A stretch of 64,000 nt of DNA, from assembly GCA_016866255.1 (NCBI GenBank), contig VGMY01000010.1, positions 1 through 64,000 on the forward strand, written 5' to 3'. Each line of letters begins with the position of its first letter. Within the stretch, counting starts at the first letter, position 1. Shown piece after piece: positions 25,754 to 34,892 of this stretch. The stretch comes from Bacteroidota bacterium (lineage in GTDB: Bacteria; Bacteroidota; Bacteroidia; Flavobacteriales_D; Crocinitomicaceae). Under the pieces are notes generated by a model that ran no database searches, was not told the origin of the DNA, and saw only the letters and a program-made list of their open reading frames with translations. A program made the position numbers and the translations under genes.

Positions 25754-28019
25754 TTTATTTGAGGTGGATGCCTGGAAAATCATGGAACATGGTTTTGATC
25801 CTGCTAAGCAGCAGCATGCCGAAAGTATTTTTAGCATCGGAAATGGAGTATTTGGTCAACGAGCAAATTTTGAGGAAACGTATTCCGGAGCCTCGTTGCA
25901 AGGAAGTTATGTAGGGGGCGTTTATTATCCTGATAAAACCCGGGTTGGCTGGTGGAAAAACGGTTATCCGGAGTATTTTGCAAAAGTGCTTAATTCCTGT
26001 AATTGGATTGGAATAAACATTGAGGTAGATGGTGAACTGTTGGATTTAAACGTGCAAAAACCAAGGGCTTTTTATCGAGAATTGGACATGCAAAAGGGTA
26101 TTCTTACCCGACGATTTAAGGTAAAATTTTCTCAGGGTAAAGAATTGCAGGTGGAATCGTTAAGGTTCTGTTCCATGGATAACGACGAAATAGCTGCCAT
26201 TAAATTTACCGTCACACCGTTGAATTTTGATGGGAACGTGAAGTTTACTCCGTACCTCGATGGTAAAGTCCACAACCATGACTCCAATTACGATGAGTTT
26301 TTTTGGGAAGAGGATAGCCACAAAGTCGATGTGCAAAAGGGATACCTCTGCACCACGACCAAAAAAACCAAGTTCAGCGTTGCGACCGCTATGCGATTTT
26401 CCTTTTGGAAGAACGAGGAGTTGCTTACTATTCATCCAAATTGCCATGCGCGTGCGTTCTACGTTGAGAACAATTTTGAGCATTTCCTTGAACAGGGCAA
26501 CTCCTATGTACTTAAAAAATATGTGAGCGTTGTTTCGACTGTACATCATTCAGAGACTTCCGTTATACCGCGGGCCATCAATCACGTACGAGACGCTTAC
26601 ACCAGCGGTTTTGATGTTTTGCGCTCCGCTCATGAGTCTGCATGGAAGAAACTATGGGAAAAGGCGGATGTTGTAATTGAAGGAGACATCGCGTCGCAGC
26701 AGGGAATTCGTTTTAACATCTTTCACCTTTATCAAACGTATACCGGTAAACACGCCCAATTGAACATTGGTCCGAAAGGTTTTACGGGCGAAAAATACGG
26801 GGGGGCAACCTATTGGGATACGGAGGCCTACTGTTTGCCTTTTTACTTGAAAACCGCAGATCCGGAAGTAGCGAAGCAATTACTGCTATACCGCTATAAT
26901 CATTTGGACCGCGCTATTGAAAATGCTGAAAAATTAGGGTTTAAAAATGGAGCGGCATTGTACCCGATGGTAACGATGAACGGCGAAGAATGCCACAACG
27001 AGTGGGAAATTACGTTCGAAGAGATTCATCGAAATGGAGCCATTGCTTTTGCTATTTATAATTATGTTAGGCATACAGGTGACGCCTCCTACCTCATGGA
27101 AAAAGGGAGAAAGGTTCTCAATGCCATTGCACGCTTTTGGGTACAGCGGTTTAATTGGTCAAAGGCAAAGGAAAAATACGTGTTACTAGGCGTCACAGGT
27201 CCCAATGAGTATGAAAATAACGTCAATAACAATTGGTATACGAATTACATCGCAAGGTGGTGTATTCAATATGCCTTAGATTGCGAAAATTCCTATGCTG
27301 CTTCGTCAAAAGCACAATTATCTAGGCAAGAAATAGAACAATGGACGAAATTGGTCGATGCCGTTTATTTACCCAAGTTGGAAGGAACTCGTATTTTCCT
27401 GCAACAAGACGGTTTTATGGATAAGGAGCAACGAACAGTTGCCGATATTCCTGCCGCTGAAAGTCCCATCAACCAGCATTGGAGTTGGGATAGGATTTTG
27501 CGCTCCATTTTCATCAAACAGGCCGACGTACTGCAAGGTTTGTACTTTTTTGAAGATCATTTTGATGCCCTGACCATTCAGGAGAATTTTGATTTTTACG
27601 AACCCAAAACGGTGCATGAGTCTTCCTTGAGTCCCTGCGTCCACGTGGTGCTTGCTGCCTTAATTGATCGGATGGATAAAGCCTATGAGTTGTATTTGCG
27701 CACCTCTCGTTTGGATTTGGACGATTACAACCGCGAGGCCAATGAGGGTTTGCATATTACCAGTATGGCAGGTACTTGGTTGAGTTTGGTGGAGGGACTT
27801 GCTGGAGTTCGTATTGGTCAAAATGGCTTGACAATTAACCCTAAAATCCCCAAATCTTGGAATGTTTATCGCTTTCAGGTTCTTTATAAAAGTCAGCCTG
27901 TACGCATTGAAGTTAATCATCACAAGGCGAGCATCTTGAATGCGGGCAACGTGCCTTTAAAAATAAGCGTCAAAGGTAAAATGTATACCCTCGAACCCAA
28001 TGAAAGCATTATTTCTTAG
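25746..28019 (+). CDS. GH65 maltose phosphorylase
   Basis: 757 residues, usual for the family. The N-terminal beta-sandwich (to ~270) is followed by the (alpha/alpha)6 barrel. TMNGEECHNEWEITFEEIH near residue 410 holds the catalytic Glu in the form typical of maltose phosphorylases, and the phosphate-site region is further on (HESSLSPCVH near 625). It splits maltose with inorganic phosphate into glucose and beta-glucose-1-phosphate in the cytoplasm. Kojibiose or trehalose specificity cannot be fully excluded, but the amylase and transporter context favours maltose. Confidence 0.92.
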   Translation: MRNLFEVDAWKIMEHGFDPAKQQHAESIFSIGNGVFGQRANFEETYSGASLQGSYVGGVYYPDKTRVGWWKNGYPEYFAKVLNSCNWIGINIEVDGELLDLNVQKPRAFYRELDMQKGILTRRFKVKFSQGKELQVESLRFCSMDNDEIAAIKFTVTPLNFDGNVKFTPYLDGKVHNHDSNYDEFFWEEDSHKVDVQKGYLCTTTKKTKFSVATAMRFSFWKNEELLTIHPNCHARAFYVENNFEHFLEQGNSYVLKKYVSVVSTVHHSETSVIPRAINHVRDAYTSGFDVLRSAHESAWKKLWEKADVVIEGDIASQQGIRFNIFHLYQTYTGKHAQLNIGPKGFTGEKYGGATYWDTEAYCLPFYLKTADPEVAKQLLLYRYNHLDRAIENAEKLGFKNGAALYPMVTMNGEECHNEWEITFEEIHRNGAIAFAIYNYVRHTGDASYLMEKGRKVLNAIARFWVQRFNWSKAKEKYVLLGVTGPNEYENNVNNNWYTNYIARWCIQYALDCENSYAASSKAQLSRQEIEQWTKLVDAVYLPKLEGTRIFLQQDGFMDKEQRTVADIPAAESPINQHWSWDRILRSIFIKQADVLQGLYFFEDHFDALTIQENFDFYEPKTVHESSLSPCVHVVLAALIDRMDKAYELYLRTSRLDLDDYNREANEGLHITSMAGTWLSLVEGLAGVRIGQNGLTINPKIPKSWNVYRFQVLYKSQPVRIEVNHHKASILNAGNVPLKISVKGKMYTLEPNESIIS

Positions 28020-30345
28020 TTGTGGTATTTTTTTCGCATGGATAGGGGCCTCTCAGCCTGTGCAAGCCCAGGTGAATCCAACCCAACGTCAGGTGGTTCT
28101 TCAGGGCTTTTGGTGGGATTATTGGAACGCGAATTATCCTAACGGATGGGCTAATTATTTGACCGAATTGGCTCCTCGATTGCGCGATTTAGGGATTGAT
28201 GCGGTTTGGATTCCGCCTACCGTCAAAAATTCAGGAACCAACAGCGTGGGATATTCGCCCTTTGATCATTTCGATTTAGGGGATAAGTTTCAAAAGAACT
28301 CGCTTAAAACGCGCATGGGAGATAAGGATGAGGTCCTGCGAATGATGGCTGTTCTCAAAGCGAATGGGATTGATGTGCTTCAGGACATTGTATTGAACCA
28401 TGTAAGCAATGCAGGATCAGCGTTTGGTCAAGGAGGACAAGACCCCGCGGCGATGGATGATGGTCAAAATAACCGTTACAAGAATTTTCGCTACGTATCC
28501 TACACAACACCAGCAACTTCGGAAACAGCGGCTAATTATTATGCGCGCTCTGGTCGATTTTCGAAAAATTGGCCAAACTTTTATCCGAATAATAACAATG
28601 TTTGTTGTACGAACGACATCAATTCACCGAATTGGGGCCCCGATATTTCCTATGAGGCAAACGCCTATGGCTTGAGCAGTAATGCCACGTACAATCCAGG
28701 CCAATCAACCAATTACATGCGCAACGGGATGAGGAACTGGTTAATTTGGTACAAGAAGCAATTGGGGTGGGAGGGGGTTCGTATAGATGCCGCGAAACAT
28801 TTTCCAACCTATGCGACGGAAGATTTTCTGTGGAACCTTCAGAACAATGCCGCATGGGCGAGCGGTACGAACGATATGTTTGCTGTGGGAGAGTACGTCG
28901 GGAATTCAGCTCAATTGGATGCGTGGTGCAATGCTGTTCAGAATCGAGCTGGAACTTTTGATTTTTCGCTGCGCTTTGCACTTCAGGATGTTATTACTCA
29001 AGGAGGCAATTATAATCTTGGTAACATACCGGCAGCACAGCAGCAGAATCGACTGCGAACCGTTCCCTTTGTTAACAACCACGACACCTACCGTCCGCAA
29101 GTCGGTGCCAATGGTAACATCACGGGGTGGAACACGGGTTCTCAAATAGGTCAGCAGATTGAAATCGTAGACCCAAGGGCTTCTGTCGCTTACGCGATTG
29201 CCTTGGCGGTGGATGGCGCTCCAGAGATTTTCTTTGAAGACTTATTCAACATCGGTTACCTCGGCAACCGCTTTAACCATGACCCGAAGGATACCACCGA
29301 ATTAACAACCCATTCCGACGTGGAGAATCTAATCTGGTGCCATCAGAATTTGCATTTCAAAGAGGGCGCATATTTCGTCCGATGGCAAGCGCAGGACGCC
29401 TTGGTCATAGAGCGAGGCGCAAAAGCTTTGATCGCGGTAAACGATCATTTTAGCGCATGGCAAAATTTAAGCAACATTCAAACGAATTTTGCGCCTGGAA
29501 CAGCATTAAGCGATTATTCGGGGGCACACGGGAATACAACGGTAGTGGTAGATGGGTCAGGGAAAGTATCGATTTCGATTCCTCCCTGCGACGGTTCAGC
29601 TCCGCAGGGAAGAAGGGGTTATGCTGTTTGGGCACCTGCAGGGATTACAGCCAATTATGTTCGTCCCTCCGAAAGCATCACTCAAGAGTGGGAAATGGCC
29701 AACGATCTTGGGGATAAGCATTCCTCCTCGTTGCAGCAGGGTGGTGCCTTACCGGATAGCAGTACAGATTGTAGGGTGGTAGGTAGGATTTTTCCCGATT
29801 CCGCAAGTACAATAACCGTTAATCTCTATCCTGAGAATCCAGCATTTTCCATAACCTTAGAAGTTTTGAATGCACAGTGTGAGGTGATAGATACCATATC
29901 CGCGACCGGGACAATGAATTATACCAGCATTGCGGGTTATTCAGGTTGGCATACTTTCCGAATTCGAAATACAACAGCTGCACAAATGGGGCAACGCTGT
30001 TGGGTAAAAGTCAATTATTTGGCACCACAGTCGGTATCCACCTCGGTAGCCAAGCAGAAGTGCGCTTGTCTACAAAACGGGGTTAGTGTCGATGAAATAG
30101 AAGGTGATAGGTTCCAGGTTTTTCCAAATCCATTCAATGAACAGGTTCGGGTAGAATTGGAAAACAACGAGCTGCGCATAGTTTCCCTTGTCGTGTACCA
30201 AGCCGATGGGACTATGGTGGTTCAGTACGCGGAGGTCCAGGAGAACGGCCTTGTAATAGATGCTCGTTCATGGGCGAAGGGTTTGTACCTATTTGAAGTT
30301 ACAACCAACTCGGGCATGGCTCGTAGGAAGATGGTAAAACAGTGA
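28000..30345 (+). CDS. T9SS-secreted GH13 alpha-amylase
   Basis: 781 residues. Signal peptide (ending VQAQ), then a GH13 catalytic domain: DIVLNHVSN (I), VRIDAAKHF (II), VGEYVG (III) and FVNNHDTYR (IV). Residues ~545-690 form beta-rich accessory domains and the last ~75 (VFPNPFNEQVRVEL to MVKQ) a type A T9SS domain. It is the extracellular starch-degrading member of the operon. The start lies 20 bases inside the GH65 gene. It ends one base from the convergent phospholipase-like gene. Confidence 0.92.
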   Translation: MKALFLSCGIFFAWIGASQPVQAQVNPTQRQVVLQGFWWDYWNANYPNGWANYLTELAPRLRDLGIDAVWIPPTVKNSGTNSVGYSPFDHFDLGDKFQKNSLKTRMGDKDEVLRMMAVLKANGIDVLQDIVLNHVSNAGSAFGQGGQDPAAMDDGQNNRYKNFRYVSYTTPATSETAANYYARSGRFSKNWPNFYPNNNNVCCTNDINSPNWGPDISYEANAYGLSSNATYNPGQSTNYMRNGMRNWLIWYKKQLGWEGVRIDAAKHFPTYATEDFLWNLQNNAAWASGTNDMFAVGEYVGNSAQLDAWCNAVQNRAGTFDFSLRFALQDVITQGGNYNLGNIPAAQQQNRLRTVPFVNNHDTYRPQVGANGNITGWNTGSQIGQQIEIVDPRASVAYAIALAVDGAPEIFFEDLFNIGYLGNRFNHDPKDTTELTTHSDVENLIWCHQNLHFKEGAYFVRWQAQDALVIERGAKALIAVNDHFSAWQNLSNIQTNFAPGTALSDYSGAHGNTTVVVDGSGKVSISIPPCDGSAPQGRRGYAVWAPAGITANYVRPSESITQEWEMANDLGDKHSSSLQQGGALPDSSTDCRVVGRIFPDSASTITVNLYPENPAFSITLEVLNAQCEVIDTISATGTMNYTSIAGYSGWHTFRIRNTTAAQMGQRCWVKVNYLAPQSVSTSVAKQKCACLQNGVSVDEIEGDRFQVFPNPFNEQVRVELENNELRIVSLVVYQADGTMVVQYAEVQENGLVIDARSWAKGLYLFEVTTNSGMARRKMVKQ

Positions 30346-30346
30346 T

Positions 30347-31378
30347 TCAGTCACAAATACGTCCGAAGTGTTTATCGTTGTGAAAATGCTCATCCAAGGC
30401 TTCAAATTCTTTGAGCATTTCAGCGCTCGGTTTAATTTGTTGCAGTTCTCGTAAGTCAGGCTGTCCTGCGTCGACCCAACAGCTATACCATATCGACCCT
30501 ACAGCAATGATGGAAGCCTTGAGCCGCCGTTCCACCATTCCGTTCATGTGTTGATGGTATAATTCGCAGAATTCTCTGGAGTAGGTTAAAACTGTCGTAT
30601 TTCCCCTCTGTTCAAACGAATATTTGCGGTCTTCAGGGAAGGAATTTGTCAATTCCTTTTCCATCCTAAATACAGAATCCAGAGCACTATGCGAACCCTT
30701 AATGGCTTGCCAGCAAAAAGCCTGGACATCCTTTTGATAGGCGGCTTTACCGACAAAATAATCGTAATTTTCAGCGTTGATTTCTACAAGGCGGCTTTCC
30801 CAGAGTGCGTGAATTCCCTTTTGCCCGGTAAGTTGACCGTTATAGTTTTCGGTGGTGTGTAAGGGTACATGTGCGTCACCAATGTAATGGCCAATATCTG
30901 CTGAATATTTTAAAATTAAGTCAATGTTTTTAGTTTCAAAGGCCTTTTGCAATTTATATTTCACGTTGAGAATATGCCACGGGACTATTCCGTAGGAGCG
31001 AAGCGTATCTTCGGTATATTTTGCAACAGCATCTTTCCAATATTTTGGCATGATTGAATAGGGATCCTCTCCCTGCTTGTAATAATGGTCCAGGTCAATG
31101 TAATGGCATTCGGCTTCTCCCGTGATCGCATACCGCCGCTTATCTGGGTCCACGGAATGTTCTGTCAAAAACTCAATGTTGTCTTTGTAAAAGCCAAACA
31201 TTTGCGGAGGCAATGTAAATACTGCGATGCGATTGACTCGCTTGTGGGCAAAAAATCCCCATTGCGGTTTCGAGGAAGTGTCCGGCCTATAAGACAATAA
31301 AAAAGGAAGGGCTGAAATGAGCACCAGACCGATGCTACGCTTTAACCAATTTGTCACGTTTAAGGATGGGAATAACAT
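30347..31378 (-). CDS. Zinc-dependent phospholipase C / S1-P1 nuclease-like exported protein
   Basis: 343 residues with an N-terminal membrane/signal segment (SIGLVLISALPFLLSY). The mature part begins WGFFAHKRVNRIAVFTLP, in which Trp and His fit the N-terminal zinc ligands of the PLC/S1 nuclease fold. Further ligand-like elements are HYIDLDHY, DIGHYIGDAHVPLH and IHALWES. The fold is a trinuclear zinc hydrolase; phospholipid or nucleic-acid substrate is not decided. Its start overlaps the preceding comB gene by 44 bases, longer than usual for neighbours, and no later ATG would keep the signal sequence. Confidence 0.8.
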   Translation of the reverse strand: MLFPSLNVTNWLKRSIGLVLISALPFLLSYRPDTSSKPQWGFFAHKRVNRIAVFTLPPQMFGFYKDNIEFLTEHSVDPDKRRYAITGEAECHYIDLDHYYKQGEDPYSIMPKYWKDAVAKYTEDTLRSYGIVPWHILNVKYKLQKAFETKNIDLILKYSADIGHYIGDAHVPLHTTENYNGQLTGQKGIHALWESRLVEINAENYDYFVGKAAYQKDVQAFCWQAIKGSHSALDSVFRMEKELTNSFPEDRKYSFEQRGNTTVLTYSREFCELYHQHMNGMVERRLKASIIAVGSIWYSCWVDAGQPDLRELQQIKPSAEMLKEFEALDEHFHNDKHFGRICD

Positions 31379-32057
31379 TTGTTTGATTCGGGGTTAAACA
31401 AAATTTAATGTCTTCGTTCAAATTTAAGTTTTTTAAACGACGACGGTGTGAACTGGATTTTAAATAGCCGAAATAGTTGTCTTTTGCAGAGAGGAAAAGG
31501 TATTTTGCCGCAATCGAAGAATCCTCGATGGAGTTATAGTCCCCCGTAGAGATCAGGTAATCGCAAATGGCTCCCGCACAAATGGTATCCTCCAAATTGA
31601 ATTTGTCTTGCCACCCCGAGCAAAGGCAAAGCACGTTTCCTTTTTGTTTTTCGAGCCATTTACAGAGCGCATCGAGGTTTAGAAAAGAACCGACAACTAC
31701 GTTGGGAGCCTCTTTAGCCACGTGCAAGGATTTGGTGCCATTCGTCGTAGTTAATACGATTTCCTTTCCTCGAAATTCCTCTTTCATGTAGGAAAAAGGA
31801 GAATTTCCGAAATCGAACCCCTCTACAATTTGGCCTTTACGTTCTGCCCCGGCAAGGTAGCCTCTGTTTTTGTAGGCCAAGGCCTCCTCGATGGTAGGTA
31901 CGGGAATGATGGCGGCTACACCGTATTGAAATGCTGTGCAAATCGCTGAGGTGGCCCGTAATACGTCGATTACAACAACGGTTTCAAATTCATCTTTGAA
32001 ATAAGGATATTCTCCAGGAGTAAAGCAAACTTCCACGCGCTTGCGGGTATCATTCAT
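31335..32057 (-). CDS. comB: 2-phosphosulfolactate phosphatase (ComB family)
   Basis: 240 residues. VVIDVLRATSAICTAFQYGV at ~27-46, FGNSPFSY, VLTTTNGTKSLHVA and LCSGWQDKFNLEDTICAGA are ComB signatures; the family is magnesium-dependent. ComB releases phosphate from 2-phosphosulfolactate, a coenzyme M precursor step in archaea; in bacteria it likely serves sulfolactate formation. No other sulfolactate gene is nearby. It shares 44 bases with the downstream gene. Confidence 0.9.
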   Translation of the reverse strand: MNDTRKRVEVCFTPGEYPYFKDEFETVVVIDVLRATSAICTAFQYGVAAIIPVPTIEEALAYKNRGYLAGAERKGQIVEGFDFGNSPFSYMKEEFRGKEIVLTTTNGTKSLHVAKEAPNVVVGSFLNLDALCKWLEKQKGNVLCLCSGWQDKFNLEDTICAGAICDYLISTGDYNSIEDSSIAAKYLFLSAKDNYFGYLKSSSHRRRLKNLNLNEDIKFCLTPNQTNVIPILKRDKLVKA

Positions 32058-32099
32058 AAGGTAAAGTTAAGGAAAACAGGGTAAATACATAAGAAGGCT

Positions 32100-32107
32100 T
32101 ATTTTTG
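32100..32107 (+). promoter_or_regulatory. Candidate -7 box (TATTTTTG) of the nitroreductase gene
   Basis: Exact TAnnTTTG match 15 bases before the ATG at 32123, implying a very short or absent 5' leader. No -33 TTG at the expected spacing. Confidence 0.4.
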
Positions 32108-32122
32108 CAATAAATTTCCCCG

Positions 32123-32848
32123 ATGTACAGTAAAGAATTTCAATCCATCGTAGAATTCCGCAGGTCGAATCGAAAATTTGACCCTGCTGTTGAAGTTCCT
32201 GAGGAAGTCATGCAGCGATGCTTGGAACGTGCCACGCTTTCGCCGAATAGCAGTAATATGCAATTATGGGAGTTCCATTGGATTCATGATCAAGATCTAC
32301 TTAAAGAATTTGTGCCGTTATGTTTAGGACAAAGCGCCGCCAAATCAGCTAAAGAGCTCGTGGTTTTTGCCACCAGAAGGGATTTGTATCGAAAAAGGGC
32401 GAGTTGGAATAGAGCCCAAATTTTAGCCCATCTTGGCGACCGAGAACCCAATGCTTTCGAAAAAAATGGTTTGGCTTACTACGGTAAGGTTATGCCTTTG
32501 CTTTACGGTCGCGATATTTTGGGTATTCACACCTTGGTGCGCAGGTTGGTGTGTTTTGTAGGAGGGTTATTTAAGCCGTTTATGCGCTTTGGCGGTCGAA
32601 CCGATCAACGTATTATGGTCCACAAATCGTGCGCGTTAGCAGCACAAACTTTCATGCTTTCTGTTGCCGCAGAGGGATTTCATAGCTGTCCTATGGAAGG
32701 TTTCGATAAATGGAGGGTTCGTCGAAAATTAGGCTTACCCCTTGGTGCCGAAATCAACATGATTGTCGCGGTAGGAAAAGGGACCGAGCCCGGAATTTGG
32801 GGACCTCGTTTTCGACTTCCTTACAAAGAGGTTATTTTCAAACACTGA
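32123..32848 (+). CDS. Nitroreductase family protein
   Basis: 241 residues. The FMN-binding N-terminus FRRSNRKFDP, the LSPNSSNMQLWEF segment and a C-terminal SVAAEGFHSCPMEGFD / EINMIVAVGKG pattern belong to the nitroreductase fold. It is longer than the minimal ~200-residue members because of an insert at ~115-175. It should be an FMN-dependent NAD(P)H oxidoreductase; substrate unknown. Stands alone between divergent comB and the M48 peptidase. Confidence 0.85.
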   Translation: MYSKEFQSIVEFRRSNRKFDPAVEVPEEVMQRCLERATLSPNSSNMQLWEFHWIHDQDLLKEFVPLCLGQSAAKSAKELVVFATRRDLYRKRASWNRAQILAHLGDREPNAFEKNGLAYYGKVMPLLYGRDILGIHTLVRRLVCFVGGLFKPFMRFGGRTDQRIMVHKSCALAAQTFMLSVAAEGFHSCPMEGFDKWRVRRKLGLPLGAEINMIVAVGKGTEPGIWGPRFRLPYKEVIFKH

Positions 32849-32886
32849 GAACTCAAACCACCTGTTTGTAAATTAGGTAATAATTT

Positions 32887-33150
32887 GTGGTTAGAAAAAA
32901 ATCCTGTAATCCTGTCAATTTTCAACATAAAAGAGCGAGGGTGATTTGGGAGAATGCGGAAGGACGGATTCTGCTGGTTAAAATGCCTCCAGAAATTGTC
33001 CAAGTGGCTTAATTTGATGAGGTGCCAGCGGAAAAGATCAGGAAAAGACACCCAGGAGATTATTCGTTTGTACCACGAGCAGTAGTAAATCAGCGCGGGT
33101 TTTTTATATCTTTAGGAAATGAACCTAAGCACCATAACAACCCCGTCTGA
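32887..33150 (+). pseudogene. Small gene remnant interrupted by a stop codon
   Basis: From GTG 32887 an open frame of 41 codons (…RVIWENAEGRILLVKMPPE…) ends at TAA 33010-33012; the same frame resumes with protein-like sequence (FDEVPAEKIRKRHPGDYSF, VPRAVVNQRGFF) until TGA at 33148-33150, overlapping the M48 start. One base change (TAA to CAA) would restore a protein of ~87 residues. I do not recognise the family. It may be a recent nonsense pseudogene or a sequencing error; chance is also possible. Confidence 0.35.
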
Positions 33151-34171
33151 TGCGGAGGCCGTCTTTAAACAAGCCAACCGCAGGTCCATTGTATTTTTTA
33201 TCATAACGCTGTGTTTCCTGGCCTATTGTACATTCGAGTATTTTACGACGACCAACGGGGCTTTTCGAACGTGTTTGAAGGTGTTTTTTTGGATTTCTTT
33301 AGGTTGTTGGATTTTAATTTCCATGGTGGTTTTGTGGTCTTCCAGGAATGATTCGGAAGAATTGGAAAAGGTGGATGCTGAACGTATCGGAAAATTTTCA
33401 TTGCAGCAAGTAAAGGACATTTTTGCCGAAGTTTTTTCGAATACTCCAGGATTTGAAAAGCCCAAGGTTTATATTTCCTACATGGAGGTACTCAATTCTT
33501 GGGTGTTCAACACCTTGTTCAATCAGTATCAGCATACCAATGCCGTATACATTACCGAACTGTGTTTTAAAAAGCTTTCCGAAAATGAGATAAAAGCCAT
33601 TCTTTACCATGAAATGGCGCATTTTCGGAAGTACATTTATATGGAGAACAGAACCATGAATTTTTCCATGTTCTTCTTTTTCTTAATGCCTTTCGCTTTC
33701 ACGGCTTTGGTGCCTTTTAAATTATTAAAAATTGTCTATGTGGTTTTTGCCTTTGTTGCCGTATTGCATTTGTGGAATAAAATACGAGCAGTCAATGATT
33801 TGGAAGCTCATGCATTGGAATTCTTATGCGATTTGGAGGCGACGAAACACGTGGGTAAATTGAATATGATCAATGCCTTGATAGCTATCACTCGGGAGAA
33901 TGAGCCGATTATTCAAAAGAGCCAATCGATGAAAGACAAGGTCCAGAAAGTTGTGAAACCTCCAAAACCCCGAACTCCTGTAGATTGGGCTCATTTTGAC
34001 ACCCATGTCGTCAACGGAAAAATTGAGCCCGAAGAATTGGACGCCTTACATCGCACGCTTGAAGCGGTTGAGAATCCCGAATTGATGAATGCCGAACTCG
34101 ACAAAGACGCCGCCTCGCACCCGAGCCTTTCGAAAAGGGTGTTGTTTTTATGCCGGTACGGGCACTCATAA
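33119..34171 (+). CDS. M48-family membrane metalloprotease
   Basis: 350 residues. Two N-terminal membrane spans (~24-42, ~54-73), the zinc site HEMAH at 164-168 (catalytic E165), a further hydrophobic pair (~182-217) and the third-ligand region EFLCD at 234-238. This is the HtpX/Ste24-like M48 layout, placing the active site on the cytoplasmic side of the inner membrane for quality control of membrane proteins. The C-terminal ~100 residues are charged and lack a known domain. The hypothetical Cys-His gene starts 14 bases after it, so the two are probably cotranscribed. Confidence 0.85.
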   Translation: MNLSTITTPSDAEAVFKQANRRSIVFFIITLCFLAYCTFEYFTTTNGAFRTCLKVFFWISLGCWILISMVVLWSSRNDSEELEKVDAERIGKFSLQQVKDIFAEVFSNTPGFEKPKVYISYMEVLNSWVFNTLFNQYQHTNAVYITELCFKKLSENEIKAILYHEMAHFRKYIYMENRTMNFSMFFFFLMPFAFTALVPFKLLKIVYVVFAFVAVLHLWNKIRAVNDLEAHALEFLCDLEATKHVGKLNMINALIAITRENEPIIQKSQSMKDKVQKVVKPPKPRTPVDWAHFDTHVVNGKIEPEELDALHRTLEAVENPELMNAELDKDAASHPSLSKRVLFLCRYGHS

Positions 34172-34185
34172 AAAGGCTCTGACAA

Positions 34186-34788
34186 ATGGGATTAAAATTT
34201 GTTGATCCGGAACCTTTCATAGAGGGGTATGAAACTTCGAGGTATCGAGGGTATGAAACCAACGATTGCGTTGTTAAAGCCTTGGCCATACTTTTCGGAA
34301 TATCGTACGATGAGGCACATGGTTTTGCACGCGGATTTTTTAGCAGGGACGAACGCGCGGGTACCCACGGATTTACTCACGGGATTCGGACCATGATGCG
34401 CGATCCATCGGCGCGTTTTTACGGCACGGTGCAAGAAGCGGAATGTTATCGCAATGAAACCATAGCAACTGTTCAAAAGGCCTATCCCAAGGGGGTGTAT
34501 TTGGTGGATTCATGCCATCATGTATCAGTTTTGTGCGACGGTGTATGGGTAGATTACGCGGGACTTATTACCCCCAACACTCGGGTTAATGCGGTGTATC
34601 ACTTCAGCCGTTTCGAACATTATACCAAGTTTCGCGCAGCGGTTCGGAAGAAATCCGCTTCAAAAGTTGATTGGTTAAGTTGGATTCTTGCCATTCTCAT
34701 TGCTTATGCGCTCATTTTTCATGGGGACAGGGTTAAAAAAGACCTACTGCGCTTGAAGCATTGGATTCAATATGAAATTTTGGGTTAA
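34186..34788 (+). CDS. Hypothetical membrane-anchored Cys-His (papain-like?) protein
   Basis: 200 residues, not recognised as a named family. ETNDCVVKALAILFG (C28) followed by a helix and SCHHVSVLCDGVWVDY (H111/H112) has the order Cys, His, Asp/Asn seen in papain-like and C39-like folds. A single membrane span lies at ~162-178 with a positive tail, so the domain would be tail-anchored. Cotranscription with the M48 protease suggests joint work in envelope proteolysis. Hydrolase activity is inference only. Confidence 0.6.
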   Translation: MGLKFVDPEPFIEGYETSRYRGYETNDCVVKALAILFGISYDEAHGFARGFFSRDERAGTHGFTHGIRTMMRDPSARFYGTVQEAECYRNETIATVQKAYPKGVYLVDSCHHVSVLCDGVWVDYAGLITPNTRVNAVYHFSRFEHYTKFRAAVRKKSASKVDWLSWILAILIAYALIFHGDRVKKDLLRLKHWIQYEILG

Positions 34789-34833
34789 ATTTCACCACGT
34801 GGGGCAACTACCAAGAGGAATTCGAGTTTTACC

Positions 34834-34853
34834 ATCCTAAATAAAGGATTTTT
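34834..34853. terminator. Weak hairpin with T-run between convergent genes
   Basis: ATCCT and AGGAT form a 5-bp stem around a 6-base loop, followed by five T. It sits in the 104-base gap between the Cys-His gene and the convergent DUF5715 gene. The stem is short and A/T-rich, so termination would be weak. Confidence 0.35.
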
Positions 34854-34892
34854 AAGAACAGCCTATGCATAAAACTATTGAAAGGCAACTAA

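Noticed and set aside
32856..32892. Inverted repeat AACCAC...GTGGTT after the nitroreductase as a terminator
   Set aside because: The loop is ~25 bases and is followed by A rather than T on the plus strand.
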